Assembly (NCBI GenBank): GCA_009711705.1
Contig: VENG01000011.1
Coordinates: 62,001 to 126,000, forward strand
Direction of reading: 5' to 3'
Length of the DNA stretch: 64,000 nucleotides
Source: Bacillota bacterium
Lineage (GTDB): Bacteria > Bacillota > Desulfotomaculia > Desulfotomaculales > VENG01
Part shown: positions 1 to 7,206 of the stretch, piece after piece
Layout of the letters: each line of letters opens with the position of its first letter
Position numbering within the stretch: position 1 is the stretch's first letter
Notes under the pieces: generated by a model
The model's database searches: none
Seen by the model: only the letters and a program-made list of their open reading frames with translations
What the model was told of the DNA's origin: nothing
Translations under genes and position numbers: made by a program

Positions 1-6
1 ACCAAC

Positions 7-1329
7 TCAATTGCTAGTATTCCGCCTGCGAAATACAATTCTTAATGGGGTTCCTTCAAAACCATAAGTTTCGCGGAGCCGGTTTTCCACGTAACGCATG
101 TAAGAGAAGTGGACCAGGTCAGGATCGTTGGCAAAAATTAAGAATGTAGGGGGATTTACACCCGCCTGGGTTGCATAAAAGATCTTAAGCCGCTTACCTT
201 TTTTTGCGGGAGGTGGGTTGTGCAGGATTGCGTCTTCCATAAGCTGATTTAAACTGGCGGTGGAAATTCGCATGTTTGCTTGTTCGGCCACATAGTTTAC
301 CAAACTTAACACTTTGTGCATTCCCCGCCCGGTCAGCGCACTTACAAAGATTATTGGCGTATACGATAAAAAGGACAGGTTATACCTGATGTGCTCCATG
401 AACCGGCTGGCCGTCTTTTCATCCTTATCCACTAAATCCCACTTATTGACTACGATAATGGTTGCTTTTCCCCTGTCATGGGCGTAACCGGCAATTCTTT
501 TATCCTGGTCTGTAACACCCTCCACAGAATCAATGAGCATTAGAGCAACATCGCATCTCTCCACTGCTTTAAATGAACGGTTAACACTGTACCATTCAGT
601 GGAACGGTCAATACGGCTTTTTCTTCTGATACCCGCGGTATCAATAAGTATATAAGAATTATCTTCTATAAAAAAGGGACTGTCGATAGCATCCCGGGTT
701 GTTCCCGGTATGTCACTTACAATTACCCTTTCCTCACCTAGAATATTATTTACAAGTGAAGATTTGCCAACATTAGGACGGCCGATCACGGCTATCCGTA
801 CAGCTTCGTTACCGGTCTTGGCATCAACAGGTTCCGGTAAGGCAGACGTCACTGCATCTAGAAGCTCACCGATATTCAAACCCTGGACAGCAGAAATGGG
901 TAAAGGTTCCCCTAAACCCAACTGAAAAAATTCCATAAACTGGGTATTATTGTTAAAGTTATCTGTTTTATTTGCTACTAAAATAACCGGCTTTTGGGCT
1001 TTACGGAGTATGGCGGCAGTCTCTTCATCTGCAGGTACTGTTCCCTGTTTGGAATCTACAAGAAACAGTATCAAATCACATTCACGAATAGCCATGTTTA
1101 CTTGCGCGCGTATTTTGGCAGTTATACTGTCCGCCTCATCAAAGTCAATTCCACCTGTATCAATAACTGTAAACTCCTTGCCGTTCCAGTCAGTATCTTG
1201 ATACAGCCGATCCCGGGTTATCCCCGGTTTATCTTCGACGATGGCAATTCTTTTTCCAACGATACGGTTAAAAAGAGTGGATTTCCCCACATTGGGGCGC
1301 CCAACAATGGCAACAACCGGCTTGGACAT
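7..1329 (-). CDS. der: Ribosome biogenesis GTPase Der (EngA)
   Basis: Der is an essential double GTPase needed for maturation of the 50S ribosomal subunit. At 440 residues it has the usual family length. Two G domains are visible in tandem: P-loop GRPNVGKST at residues 10-18 with DTGG at 57-60 and NKTD near 120, then a second P-loop GRPNVGKSS near 183 with DTAG and NKWD. The C-terminal KH-like domain that contacts rRNA follows. The ATG start has GGTGATATCAA before it. It is the last gene of this minus-strand run within the window. In Bacillus, der also neighbours the YIEGIA-type gene yphB, which agrees with the context here. Confidence 0.98.
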   Translation of the reverse strand: MSKPVVAIVGRPNVGKSTLFNRIVGKRIAIVEDKPGITRDRLYQDTDWNGKEFTVIDTGGIDFDEADSITAKIRAQVNMAIRECDLILFLVDSKQGTVPADEETAAILRKAQKPVILVANKTDNFNNNTQFMEFFQLGLGEPLPISAVQGLNIGELLDAVTSALPEPVDAKTGNEAVRIAVIGRPNVGKSSLVNNILGEERVIVSDIPGTTRDAIDSPFFIEDNSYILIDTAGIRRKSRIDRSTEWYSVNRSFKAVERCDVALMLIDSVEGVTDQDKRIAGYAHDRGKATIIVVNKWDLVDKDEKTASRFMEHIRYNLSFLSYTPIIFVSALTGRGMHKVLSLVNYVAEQANMRISTASLNQLMEDAILHNPPPAKKGKRLKIFYATQAGVNPPTFLIFANDPDLVHFSYMRYVENRLRETYGFEGTPLRIVFRRRNTSN

Positions 1330-1365
1330 TTGATATCACCAGCTTTACAAGTTTTATCTGATTTT

Positions 1366-1510
1366 TAAGACAGCCACTTCTACAAGTGGCAGTTTACACT
1401 TTTTTTCTTCAGGTGGGGTTGAATACCACCAGTTGGGGACATTCCTCCGCAGGAGGTGTGTCCCCTTTCCTCTTAAGCCCCGATGTTCAGCTTTAGCTGA
1501 ACGAGTTCAC
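1366..1510. mobile_element. Relic of IS200/IS605-type element ends (hairpins only)
   Basis: Between der and the DUF512 gene lie three nested hairpins and no reading frame. The first is GCCACTT-ctac-AAGTGGC at 1373-1390. The second is GGGGACA/TGTCCCC at 1435-1465, with an inner CCTCC/GGAGG. The third is GTTCAGCT-tt-AGCTGAAC at 1485-1502, ending in GAGTTCAC. The last 20 bases (1495-1514) recur exactly at 49808-49827 beside a related CCACTT hairpin. Subterminal hairpins and a TTCAC-like end recall the ends of IS200/IS605 (TnpB-type) elements. That assignment is inference, since no transposase or TnpB gene remains. Confidence 0.4.
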
Positions 1511-2826
1511 TTTATAGTTATACCAGTTGTAACGTGAGCCAGTTCCCGCGCATTGTCAGCCGGTAACACCGGTATGCCGAATTGGCATGCAAGGTCGTCA
1601 ATTGACGGCCCATCCAGGAATACCGGTTTATCGCTTCTGATTGTTGCGCCTGGAATAATAACTGCGTCGGTATTACTTTGCAAGTTGGTTTGCTTTACTA
1701 TGTCAGACGCGGTTACAAGCCCCGCCACTGTTACACTAGGACCGAAAAAATTATTTTCTACGGCAGTCATTTCCACCGTAAGATTCGTTATCTCATTTAA
1801 TCGTTCAACGATTGGCTTTAGTACGGATGCAGCCAGTTTACCGGTAACCATGGCCAGGTTACGGCTATTTGGAATTTGTGCCGGCAACTTAGGTTCAATT
1901 TCTTTCCAGTCATCCATGAATAAACGAATTAATCCGACTCCGTTCTCCGTTTGCGGAAAACCACCGTAGCGGCAAGCAGAGGGTATAGGTTTTGAAGCCA
2001 GTAAATAAAATTCATCGCTGGCAAAAACCAGGGGATATCCATATCGGTCTATACATTTATCCTGCCAATCTTGAACCTTTTGTACAATTTCCCCGGCCTC
2101 GGCATCAGTGAACCCACGTAACGGGAAGAGTGTTTGCCGGTGGCCGGTAATGCCAACCGGAACCACAGCAAGGGAAACTACAGAAGGCCAAAGACCTGTA
2201 AGATCATTTATGGTTCTATCCAATTCTTTACTGTCATTGATGCCCGGACAAAGAACGGCCTGAGTATGTATCTCTATTCCTGCAGAGGCTAGAAATTTTA
2301 GTTGATCCATGATTTTGCCGGCACCGGGATTTTTCATCATTTTTGTACGCAGTTCAGGGCTGGTGGTATGAACTGAAACATAAAGTGGGCTTAATCGCCT
2401 GTGGGCGATCCTTTCCAGATCGCTGTCACTTGTATTAGTTAGGGTAACAAAATTTCCCTGAAAAAAAGACAGCCGGTAATCATCATCTTTTACGTACAGG
2501 CTTTTTCTCATTTGCAAAGGCATCTGATCCACAAAACAAAAGACACATTTATTACGGCAGCTTTTTGTTCTGCCCAAGCCACCGTCTTTAAACGAAAATC
2601 CCAAGTCCTCGTCCCAATCTTTTTCAATTTCCAATAGCCAATGATCACCATCTGGTTTCCGCAATAATATGTTTATTTCCTCATCCGCTGCCAGAAAACG
2701 GTAATCTATTATGTCCAACGCCAGATTATCATTTATACGCATGATTATATCCCCCGGTTCTATGCCCAGTTCTTCACCAATGCTACCGGGGGACACGGAT
2801 TCTATTTCTAATTGGTGGTCCCTCAC
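1507..2826 (-). CDS. DUF512 family protein (PDZ-like, radical-SAM-like)
   Basis: Conserved protein of unknown function, 439 residues. The N-terminal part (about 1-65) looks like a PDZ domain (SPGSIGEELGIEPGDIIMRI). A Cys cluster follows at about 88-98 (CRNKCVFCFVDQMP), spaced like an iron-sulfur site of a radical-SAM barrel. The C-terminal third is the DUF512 domain. The family is often annotated as an Fe-S oxidoreductase, and its substrate is not known to me. The start is GTG, with GAGGAG seven bases upstream. It lies 22 bases after the DUF3189 gene, so it is probably co-transcribed with the YIEGIA cluster. Confidence 0.88.
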   Translation of the reverse strand: MRDHQLEIESVSPGSIGEELGIEPGDIIMRINDNLALDIIDYRFLAADEEINILLRKPDGDHWLLEIEKDWDEDLGFSFKDGGLGRTKSCRNKCVFCFVDQMPLQMRKSLYVKDDDYRLSFFQGNFVTLTNTSDSDLERIAHRRLSPLYVSVHTTSPELRTKMMKNPGAGKIMDQLKFLASAGIEIHTQAVLCPGINDSKELDRTINDLTGLWPSVVSLAVVPVGITGHRQTLFPLRGFTDAEAGEIVQKVQDWQDKCIDRYGYPLVFASDEFYLLASKPIPSACRYGGFPQTENGVGLIRLFMDDWKEIEPKLPAQIPNSRNLAMVTGKLAASVLKPIVERLNEITNLTVEMTAVENNFFGPSVTVAGLVTASDIVKQTNLQSNTDAVIIPGATIRSDKPVFLDGPSIDDLACQFGIPVLPADNARELAHVTTGITIK

Positions 2827-2848
2827 AGGGACACTCCTCTCTAATATA

Positions 2849-3325
2849 CTATGGTAACATTATCTGATAACTGGCAGTTTTAGTCAAGTTATGGTGGCAA
2901 CTTCGTCCAACAGCAAGGGCAATTTGTGGATAATGCCTGGCTAAAATTGTTTTGACTAACCATGTGTATAATTGTCCGTTGCCATATTTTACCATCAAGT
3001 TAGTGGTTAGCGAGAGCAGGTCATCTTTTATGCCTAAGTTAGAAAACACCACACTTGCTTGCGGTATATCATAAGCTTGTAAAAAGCTAGAGATCATTTT
3101 CATTACCATTTCCGGAGCGCCTACATTCCAAACGGCATAAATATTATTCCCACAACTATCTTTTCCGGCATAAAGGGGCTTTCTTTTACCATGAGTACAA
3201 GGTTGCAGTTGTTTTATGGAATCAGAAGGAAAAGGGGGCTGGTTGGGGAGTATTCCCATATGCATGGCCGAAGCCAAGTAGGCATACGCGAAGTAACTGT
3301 TGCTATAATAAAAAAAGCATTTCAT
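2849..3325 (-). CDS. DUF3189 family protein (second copy)
   Basis: Protein of 158 residues. It resembles the gene directly upstream in layout: a strand and loop at the N-terminus (MKCFFYYSNSYFAYAYLA), then a long helical region, then a mixed alpha/beta half. DUF3189 proteins occur in spore formers and have no assigned reaction. This copy has diverged: where its neighbour reads YHCYGGTHSS it reads YYSNSYFAYA, so the Cys and the Gly-Gly-Thr-His-Ser stretch are lost. It starts one base after the stop of the upstream copy, which implies tight co-expression. Possibly a non-catalytic paralogue (inference). Confidence 0.75.
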   Translation of the reverse strand: MKCFFYYSNSYFAYAYLASAMHMGILPNQPPFPSDSIKQLQPCTHGKRKPLYAGKDSCGNNIYAVWNVGAPEMVMKMISSFLQAYDIPQASVVFSNLGIKDDLLSLTTNLMVKYGNGQLYTWLVKTILARHYPQIALAVGRSCHHNLTKTASYQIMLP

Positions 3326-3787
3326 TTATTTTGTCTCCCAGTCATTTTTTACATTGGCAACTAGTTTTTGTATACATGGAATGGCCTTTAGTGTCCCCCT
3401 TGTTACAATGGGCCTTCCCAGTTTTACCAGCTTACATTTCCTGGAGAGAACACCACCGATACGCATGGTGAGATTCACACTTGGCATGGCATTAATAAGA
3501 CAAAAGCTGTTTTTAGGAACATTAAAGGCTACTGTTAACTCCTCAATAAGCGTAACCAGCAAATGCGGTTGGTTACGCCTACCCACAATATAAACCTGAT
3601 TATTGTGTTTGTCCTTTCCAAACAGAGTTAATTTACCCTGCTCTGATGCGTTTCTGGTATCAAAATGAGTAATTTCCATTAATTGCTTGGCCGTAGGAGT
3701 TTTGTCAGAAGGAAGCCACCCCAGGTGGATAGCTGCGGCGGTTACGGAAGAGTGCGTACCACCGTAGCAGTGGTAAATAAATTTCAA
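3326..3787 (-). CDS. DUF3189 family protein (first copy)
   Basis: Small conserved protein of about 153 residues with the family's N-terminal signature KFIYHCYGGTHSSV. The TTG at 3787 is chosen as start because it gives the usual short N-terminus and has GGTGAG just upstream. A longer frame from 3826 would overlap the preceding gene by 25 bases. The conserved Cys and Thr-His-Ser loop could bind a ligand or metal, but no reaction is known. It sits 14 bases after the small YIEGIA partner gene, and its position in the YIEGIA/spoIIP run suggests a sporulation role (inference). Confidence 0.78.
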   Translation of the reverse strand: MKFIYHCYGGTHSSVTAAAIHLGWLPSDKTPTAKQLMEITHFDTRNASEQGKLTLFGKDKHNNQVYIVGRRNQPHLLVTLIEELTVAFNVPKNSFCLINAMPSVNLTMRIGGVLSRKCKLVKLGRPIVTRGTLKAIPCIQKLVANVKNDWETK

Positions 3788-3801
3788 TGTCTCACCATCT
3801 T

Positions 3802-3993
3802 TCAATGCCGGATAATAATGTAGCAACCGTTTTCAAGGTCGTGTACCATAGCATCAAGCGACTTGGATACGAATAGTGCTATTTTTTCTCTTTCTTCTTC
3901 GTTCCTGGCCAAAAAAATTGGTACCCCACCGGTTACTAAGTCTTTGTCCAGTGTTACTGCGGCCAGTATGCCGCTCGTTTCATGTGAACTCAA
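3802..3993 (-). CDS. Capping-complex subunit-like protein, partner of YIEGIA
   Basis: A 63-residue protein matching the small family named for its association with YIEGIA membrane proteins. The pattern GVPIFLARNEEEREKIA is typical. It has no membrane segment and is predicted soluble and mostly alpha/beta. The start is TTG at 3993 with AAGGGAG nine bases upstream. It lies 20 bases downstream of the YIEGIA gene and is followed by the DUF3189 pair. The family name implies that it caps or regulates the membrane partner; nothing in the sequence itself proves this. Confidence 0.75.
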   Translation of the reverse strand: MSSHETSGILAAVTLDKDLVTGGVPIFLARNEEEREKIALFVSKSLDAMVHDLENGCYIIIRH

Positions 3994-4013
3994 TCTATTT
4001 ATCTCCCTTAGAG

Positions 4014-4904
4014 TTAATCAGCAGCTATGCGCCCGGCCTGTGTCTTTGATGGACGAACACGGGCACTTTCCAAAATAGGCGTCCTGTTAACCGCAGCGAC
4101 AAGTGCATCCTGGTCCTTTTCGGCAGGTACTATGTATAAGGCTACTTTTCCTGTGTCAGGATCTTTTCGCACCAGTGGTGTAAATTCAGGGATATCCACA
4201 TCTTTCTTTGTTCCCAGCACTATGGAAGCTGTATGAGCGATGGCTAAACGCTGACCGTGATTGCTTAAGGTGGCCCTAGCGTCGTCGTCCTTAGGCTTTA
4301 TTATTACCCCCAGCGCATCTTGTCTAATTTTCCCTCGCATTTCCTTTAACCCAACAGACATAAAATTTATATTTCCCACACAGAGAAGCGATCCTTTAAA
4401 GTAAACCTTTTCCGGGATGACCTCACATATGTCTCCGATGCTGTCTCCGCTTTTAAAGCTTAAAGCAAAAATAATAAGGAAAACTCCCAAGCCTATGCCT
4501 CCGGTGAGGCCGGCTAATTCGTAAGCCAGGCTGGAAAAGAATGCAGCTACCATGACCAGGTAATTTCTAGCCTCAAAGGTTCGGGCGATGCCCTCTATAT
4601 AATCAGCACCCCTTTGCACCATCCACGTCTCCTCCATGTTTTCCAGTGTTTCGCGCTCCATGTTCCTGATTTCTCGAAATTGCTGCGCGGCTAAGGCTAA
4701 AAATGTAAAGGCTGTATAATCCGGCTTCATTATCGCGGGGACTGCTACAGCCCCAAGGGCAGACGCAATAAACCCAAGCGCAAGGTGAGTTATATATCCG
4801 TGCGGGAAACCGGGATACTGCCTGTAATCGACCCTTAGGAGGAGCACCCTGGTAAGTGATCCTACCAGGGTGCCAATAATAATAGTAATTATATAATGTT
4901 CCAT
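4014..4904 (-). CDS. YIEGIA family membrane protein
   Basis: A 296-residue membrane protein carrying the diagnostic motif DYIEGIARTFEARNY near residues 97-111. Hydrophobic segments lie at about 2-18, 38-58 and 112-155. The C-terminal half (about 175-296) is soluble and alpha/beta, with repeated VGxK-type strands. From memory, the Bacillus homologue is YphB (SeaA), a spore-envelope-related protein encoded next to der. The same neighbourhood here supports a sporulation function. Start ATG with AGGTGAATT upstream. It follows spoIIP by 35 bases and heads the YIEGIA-partner-DUF3189-DUF3189 run. Confidence 0.85.
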   Translation of the reverse strand: MEHYIITIIIGTLVGSLTRVLLLRVDYRQYPGFPHGYITHLALGFIASALGAVAVPAIMKPDYTAFTFLALAAQQFREIRNMERETLENMEETWMVQRGADYIEGIARTFEARNYLVMVAAFFSSLAYELAGLTGGIGLGVFLIIFALSFKSGDSIGDICEVIPEKVYFKGSLLCVGNINFMSVGLKEMRGKIRQDALGVIIKPKDDDARATLSNHGQRLAIAHTASIVLGTKKDVDIPEFTPLVRKDPDTGKVALYIVPAEKDQDALVAAVNRTPILESARVRPSKTQAGRIAAD

Positions 4905-4939
4905 AATTCACCTGCACATTTGGTTATTCTAACGACAGT

Positions 4940-6205
4940 TTAATCCTTTCTTATATCGTCCAAACGCTGCTTTGCAGCCTCGTTGGCATCCGGGTCGTAA
5001 ATGCCTTCTTGCTCTTTTTTTCTCCGCTTGTGGCGTCTTGGCAGAAGTAAGCTGGCAAACTCTTTACTAAAGTAACTATTAAGCCTGTCTTTAGCATTTT
5101 TCAGATTGCCGGAGCTTATCAACAGAAATGCTCCACCGCCGATGACCAAAACAGCAATTAAAATGCCTATTGCAGCCCAGCCTCCAGGAGTGCCGGCGCC
5201 GGGGTCACCGTATGTTCCCTTCGCGGCACCCGCTTTGCCTATACCAAGTACGTCCGGCAAAGCAGAGCCAAAAAGTGATACTCCTTTTTCAGCTGCTTCT
5301 CTGGAATTGGTATGTGTCCCCACCTCAATAAGCATGGAAGTGGGAGTTAAATCCTGATTGTAATTACCTTTAGCAATAAATATTTCTTTTACCAGACCCG
5401 GGTACTTTTTATTGACTGCTGCCATTACTTTTTTGGCATAGTCCTTATTCGCTTGCATTTTGGGGTTTTGCCGTCCCACAACCAGACGTAGGGAAGTTAA
5501 CTTTTCACCGTTAATATTTTTGCGATAGTAATTGGCGTCCGGTATTCCGTCCCGGTGCACATCGATTAGTGTTGCCGGGTTTTCCTTTAATAATTTCGTG
5601 GCTGTACGCCGAGAACGATTGTATGAATTACTATCCCTTGGTTCATGTTTAGAGTCGTCATGAACCACTTTAACGCCCTCTTTTTTTAGCTGTTCGGCGA
5701 AGGCATTGCCAACCTTAAAAATGCCCCCATTACCTGGTTGGCTTTGTGTTCCGTCGGTAGGAACATATGATTCTTCACTGTGTGTATGATAGATAGCAAT
5801 TTTATTTCTGTTATCCTTGGTAGACGGCTGCTGTTTGGCTACGGGCACCGTTCCTGTGGAGAAATAGTCTTGATAGGCAAGGAATGATTTATCCATACCA
5901 TGGTAATCAGCGGCAGCACTTTGACCTTTTACTTTGGTAATGCGGTAGACCTTGCCTTCAGCGGTAATAATTTCGTCCCCGATAGAGACTAACCGTGACA
6001 TTTTGCTGATTAGATTGTTCTCACTGTCTTTTATTGTGAATACCCTACCGTCTACGTGGGATGCTTCCACGGAATTTAACACAAACTCAGGTATATTCGC
6101 AGGTGAAAAAGCAGGTGATGATTCTTCGGACAGATAAAGCGCAATGGATACAACAAACACTAACAGGCCTGTCCCAATTAATAACTGTATACTGCGTTTT
6201 TTCAT
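4940..6205 (-). CDS. spoIIP: Stage II sporulation protein P
   Basis: SpoIIP is the amidase/endopeptidase of the DMP machine, which thins septal peptidoglycan and drives engulfment of the forespore. Its partners are SpoIID and SpoIIM; spoIIM is encoded at 56.2-56.9 kb in this window. The protein has 421 residues. An N-terminal membrane anchor spans about 7-25. The catalytic domain shows IAIYHTHSEESY (near 135-146), LIDVHRDG and LIEVGTHTNSREAAEKG, which hold the metal and active-site His/Glu residues of the family. Unusually, a Gly-rich linker, a second membrane segment (about 345-367) and a basic C-terminal tail follow. The start overlaps the DUF1614 gene by four bases. Confidence 0.95.
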   Translation of the reverse strand: MKKRSIQLLIGTGLLVFVVSIALYLSEESSPAFSPANIPEFVLNSVEASHVDGRVFTIKDSENNLISKMSRLVSIGDEIITAEGKVYRITKVKGQSAAADYHGMDKSFLAYQDYFSTGTVPVAKQQPSTKDNRNKIAIYHTHSEESYVPTDGTQSQPGNGGIFKVGNAFAEQLKKEGVKVVHDDSKHEPRDSNSYNRSRRTATKLLKENPATLIDVHRDGIPDANYYRKNINGEKLTSLRLVVGRQNPKMQANKDYAKKVMAAVNKKYPGLVKEIFIAKGNYNQDLTPTSMLIEVGTHTNSREAAEKGVSLFGSALPDVLGIGKAGAAKGTYGDPGAGTPGGWAAIGILIAVLVIGGGAFLLISSGNLKNAKDRLNSYFSKEFASLLLPRRHKRRKKEQEGIYDPDANEAAKQRLDDIRKD

Positions 6206-6999
6206 TCCTGCTTCCCCCTTTTATCCCTGTCTTTATCCGGTGTTTCATCACCTGCTGTTAATTCTTTAGAATATTCCTCTGAACCTAATGCCTTTGCACC
6301 TAATCCCCCTGATTCAGGACTTTTTAACCCTTTGATTACTGCATCAGGCCGGTGAGAAGATGGGCCGCCCTGAATGCGTTCCCGAACTTCACCAATAACT
6401 TCAGCGAGCAATACGGCAAATACTCCCGCTAACACTATAGCATCAAAGGCACCCGCCCCGCCGATAGCTACTGTTCCGGCGGGGGCACCACCCGTAGTGA
6501 GCCATACCAGGTAAGCTAAATCAACTAAAACTAATCCTAAGGTAGCTGCAATGAATGCCGAACGACGAGACCTTCCTGCTACATAGGCAACAATACCGGC
6601 AATAAGCGGGTAAGCCCAAATGGCATCTAAACTTCCAAATAAGCGGCCTCCCGGTTCAGCGTTTACACCTCCGAAAGCAAATCCGGCACCATAGATAACT
6701 CCGGCTGTAATGAATGTAGCAACGACAGCCCTAATCCACTCCTTGGAAGTACCGGCCTTGCTGAGCAGGTACCCGGCAAGAATAATGGGGACCAGAGCAC
6801 CACCGACGTTTAGGGAAACATCGTAACGGCCCGTAGATAATGGAATGGTAATAAAACTTCCCACTATAAGGGCTGCTATGATCAAAAATGCCGCCCTGTC
6901 AGATAATCTGAGCCGATCTAATACTCTTTGGGCCAGGCCAAAATAAATTAGGACAGAAACGAGAATTAATACAATTAGACCTATAGGCAACTGCGTCAT
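6202..6999 (-). CDS. DUF1614 family membrane protein
   Basis: A 265-residue integral membrane protein with about seven hydrophobic segments in the first 205 residues and a charged, cytosolic-looking C-terminal tail of about 55 residues. The pattern GSFITIPL followed by NVGGALVPIILAGYLL is typical of DUF1614. The function is unknown. It overlaps the start of spoIIP by four bases, so the two are translationally coupled, and a role in the forespore or mother-cell membrane is a fair guess from that coupling alone. The ATG is preceded by a good purine-rich site (GGGGGAAATATA). Confidence 0.85.
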   Translation of the reverse strand: MTQLPIGLIVLILVSVLIYFGLAQRVLDRLRLSDRAAFLIIAALIVGSFITIPLSTGRYDVSLNVGGALVPIILAGYLLSKAGTSKEWIRAVVATFITAGVIYGAGFAFGGVNAEPGGRLFGSLDAIWAYPLIAGIVAYVAGRSRRSAFIAATLGLVLVDLAYLVWLTTGGAPAGTVAIGGAGAFDAIVLAGVFAVLLAEVIGEVRERIQGGPSSHRPDAVIKGLKSPESGGLGAKALGSEEYSKELTAGDETPDKDRDKRGKQE

Positions 7000-7157
7000 T
7001 ATATTTCCCCCTGTTTCTTGCCCGCTGCTGCTTACCCAGCGGGAACATTATGTTCGCAATGTTTAGACTTCCCTGCTTCAGGGGAAATATGCAATGAAAA
7101 AAGCGTGTTAATAAAGAAGCAAAAAGGGAACAGGCACCTTTGGATATTATTTTAAAG

Positions 7158-7187
7158 TAAAAAAATAAGGCCCTGAGGGCCTTATTG
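7158..7187 (-). terminator. Rho-independent terminator of ispH-rpsA
   Basis: Stem ATAAGGCCC/GGGCCTTAT (7165-7173 with 7177-7185) and a three-base loop, followed on the minus strand by a T-rich run. It starts about 20 bases after the ispH-rpsA stop codon. Confidence 0.85.
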
Positions 7188-7206
7188 ATCAATCATTAAC
7201 TCATTA

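Noticed and set aside
7049-7065. GAACATAATGTTC-type palindrome resembling a LexA/DinR box
   Set aside because: The spacing between half-sites is five bases rather than the four of the Gram-positive SOS box, and the neighbours are not repair genes.
7120-7140. Half copy of the GGGGACAGGCACC hairpin arm
   Set aside because: Only one arm remains (AAAAAGGGAACAGGCACC), so it cannot form the hairpin; noted as a relic, not a feature.
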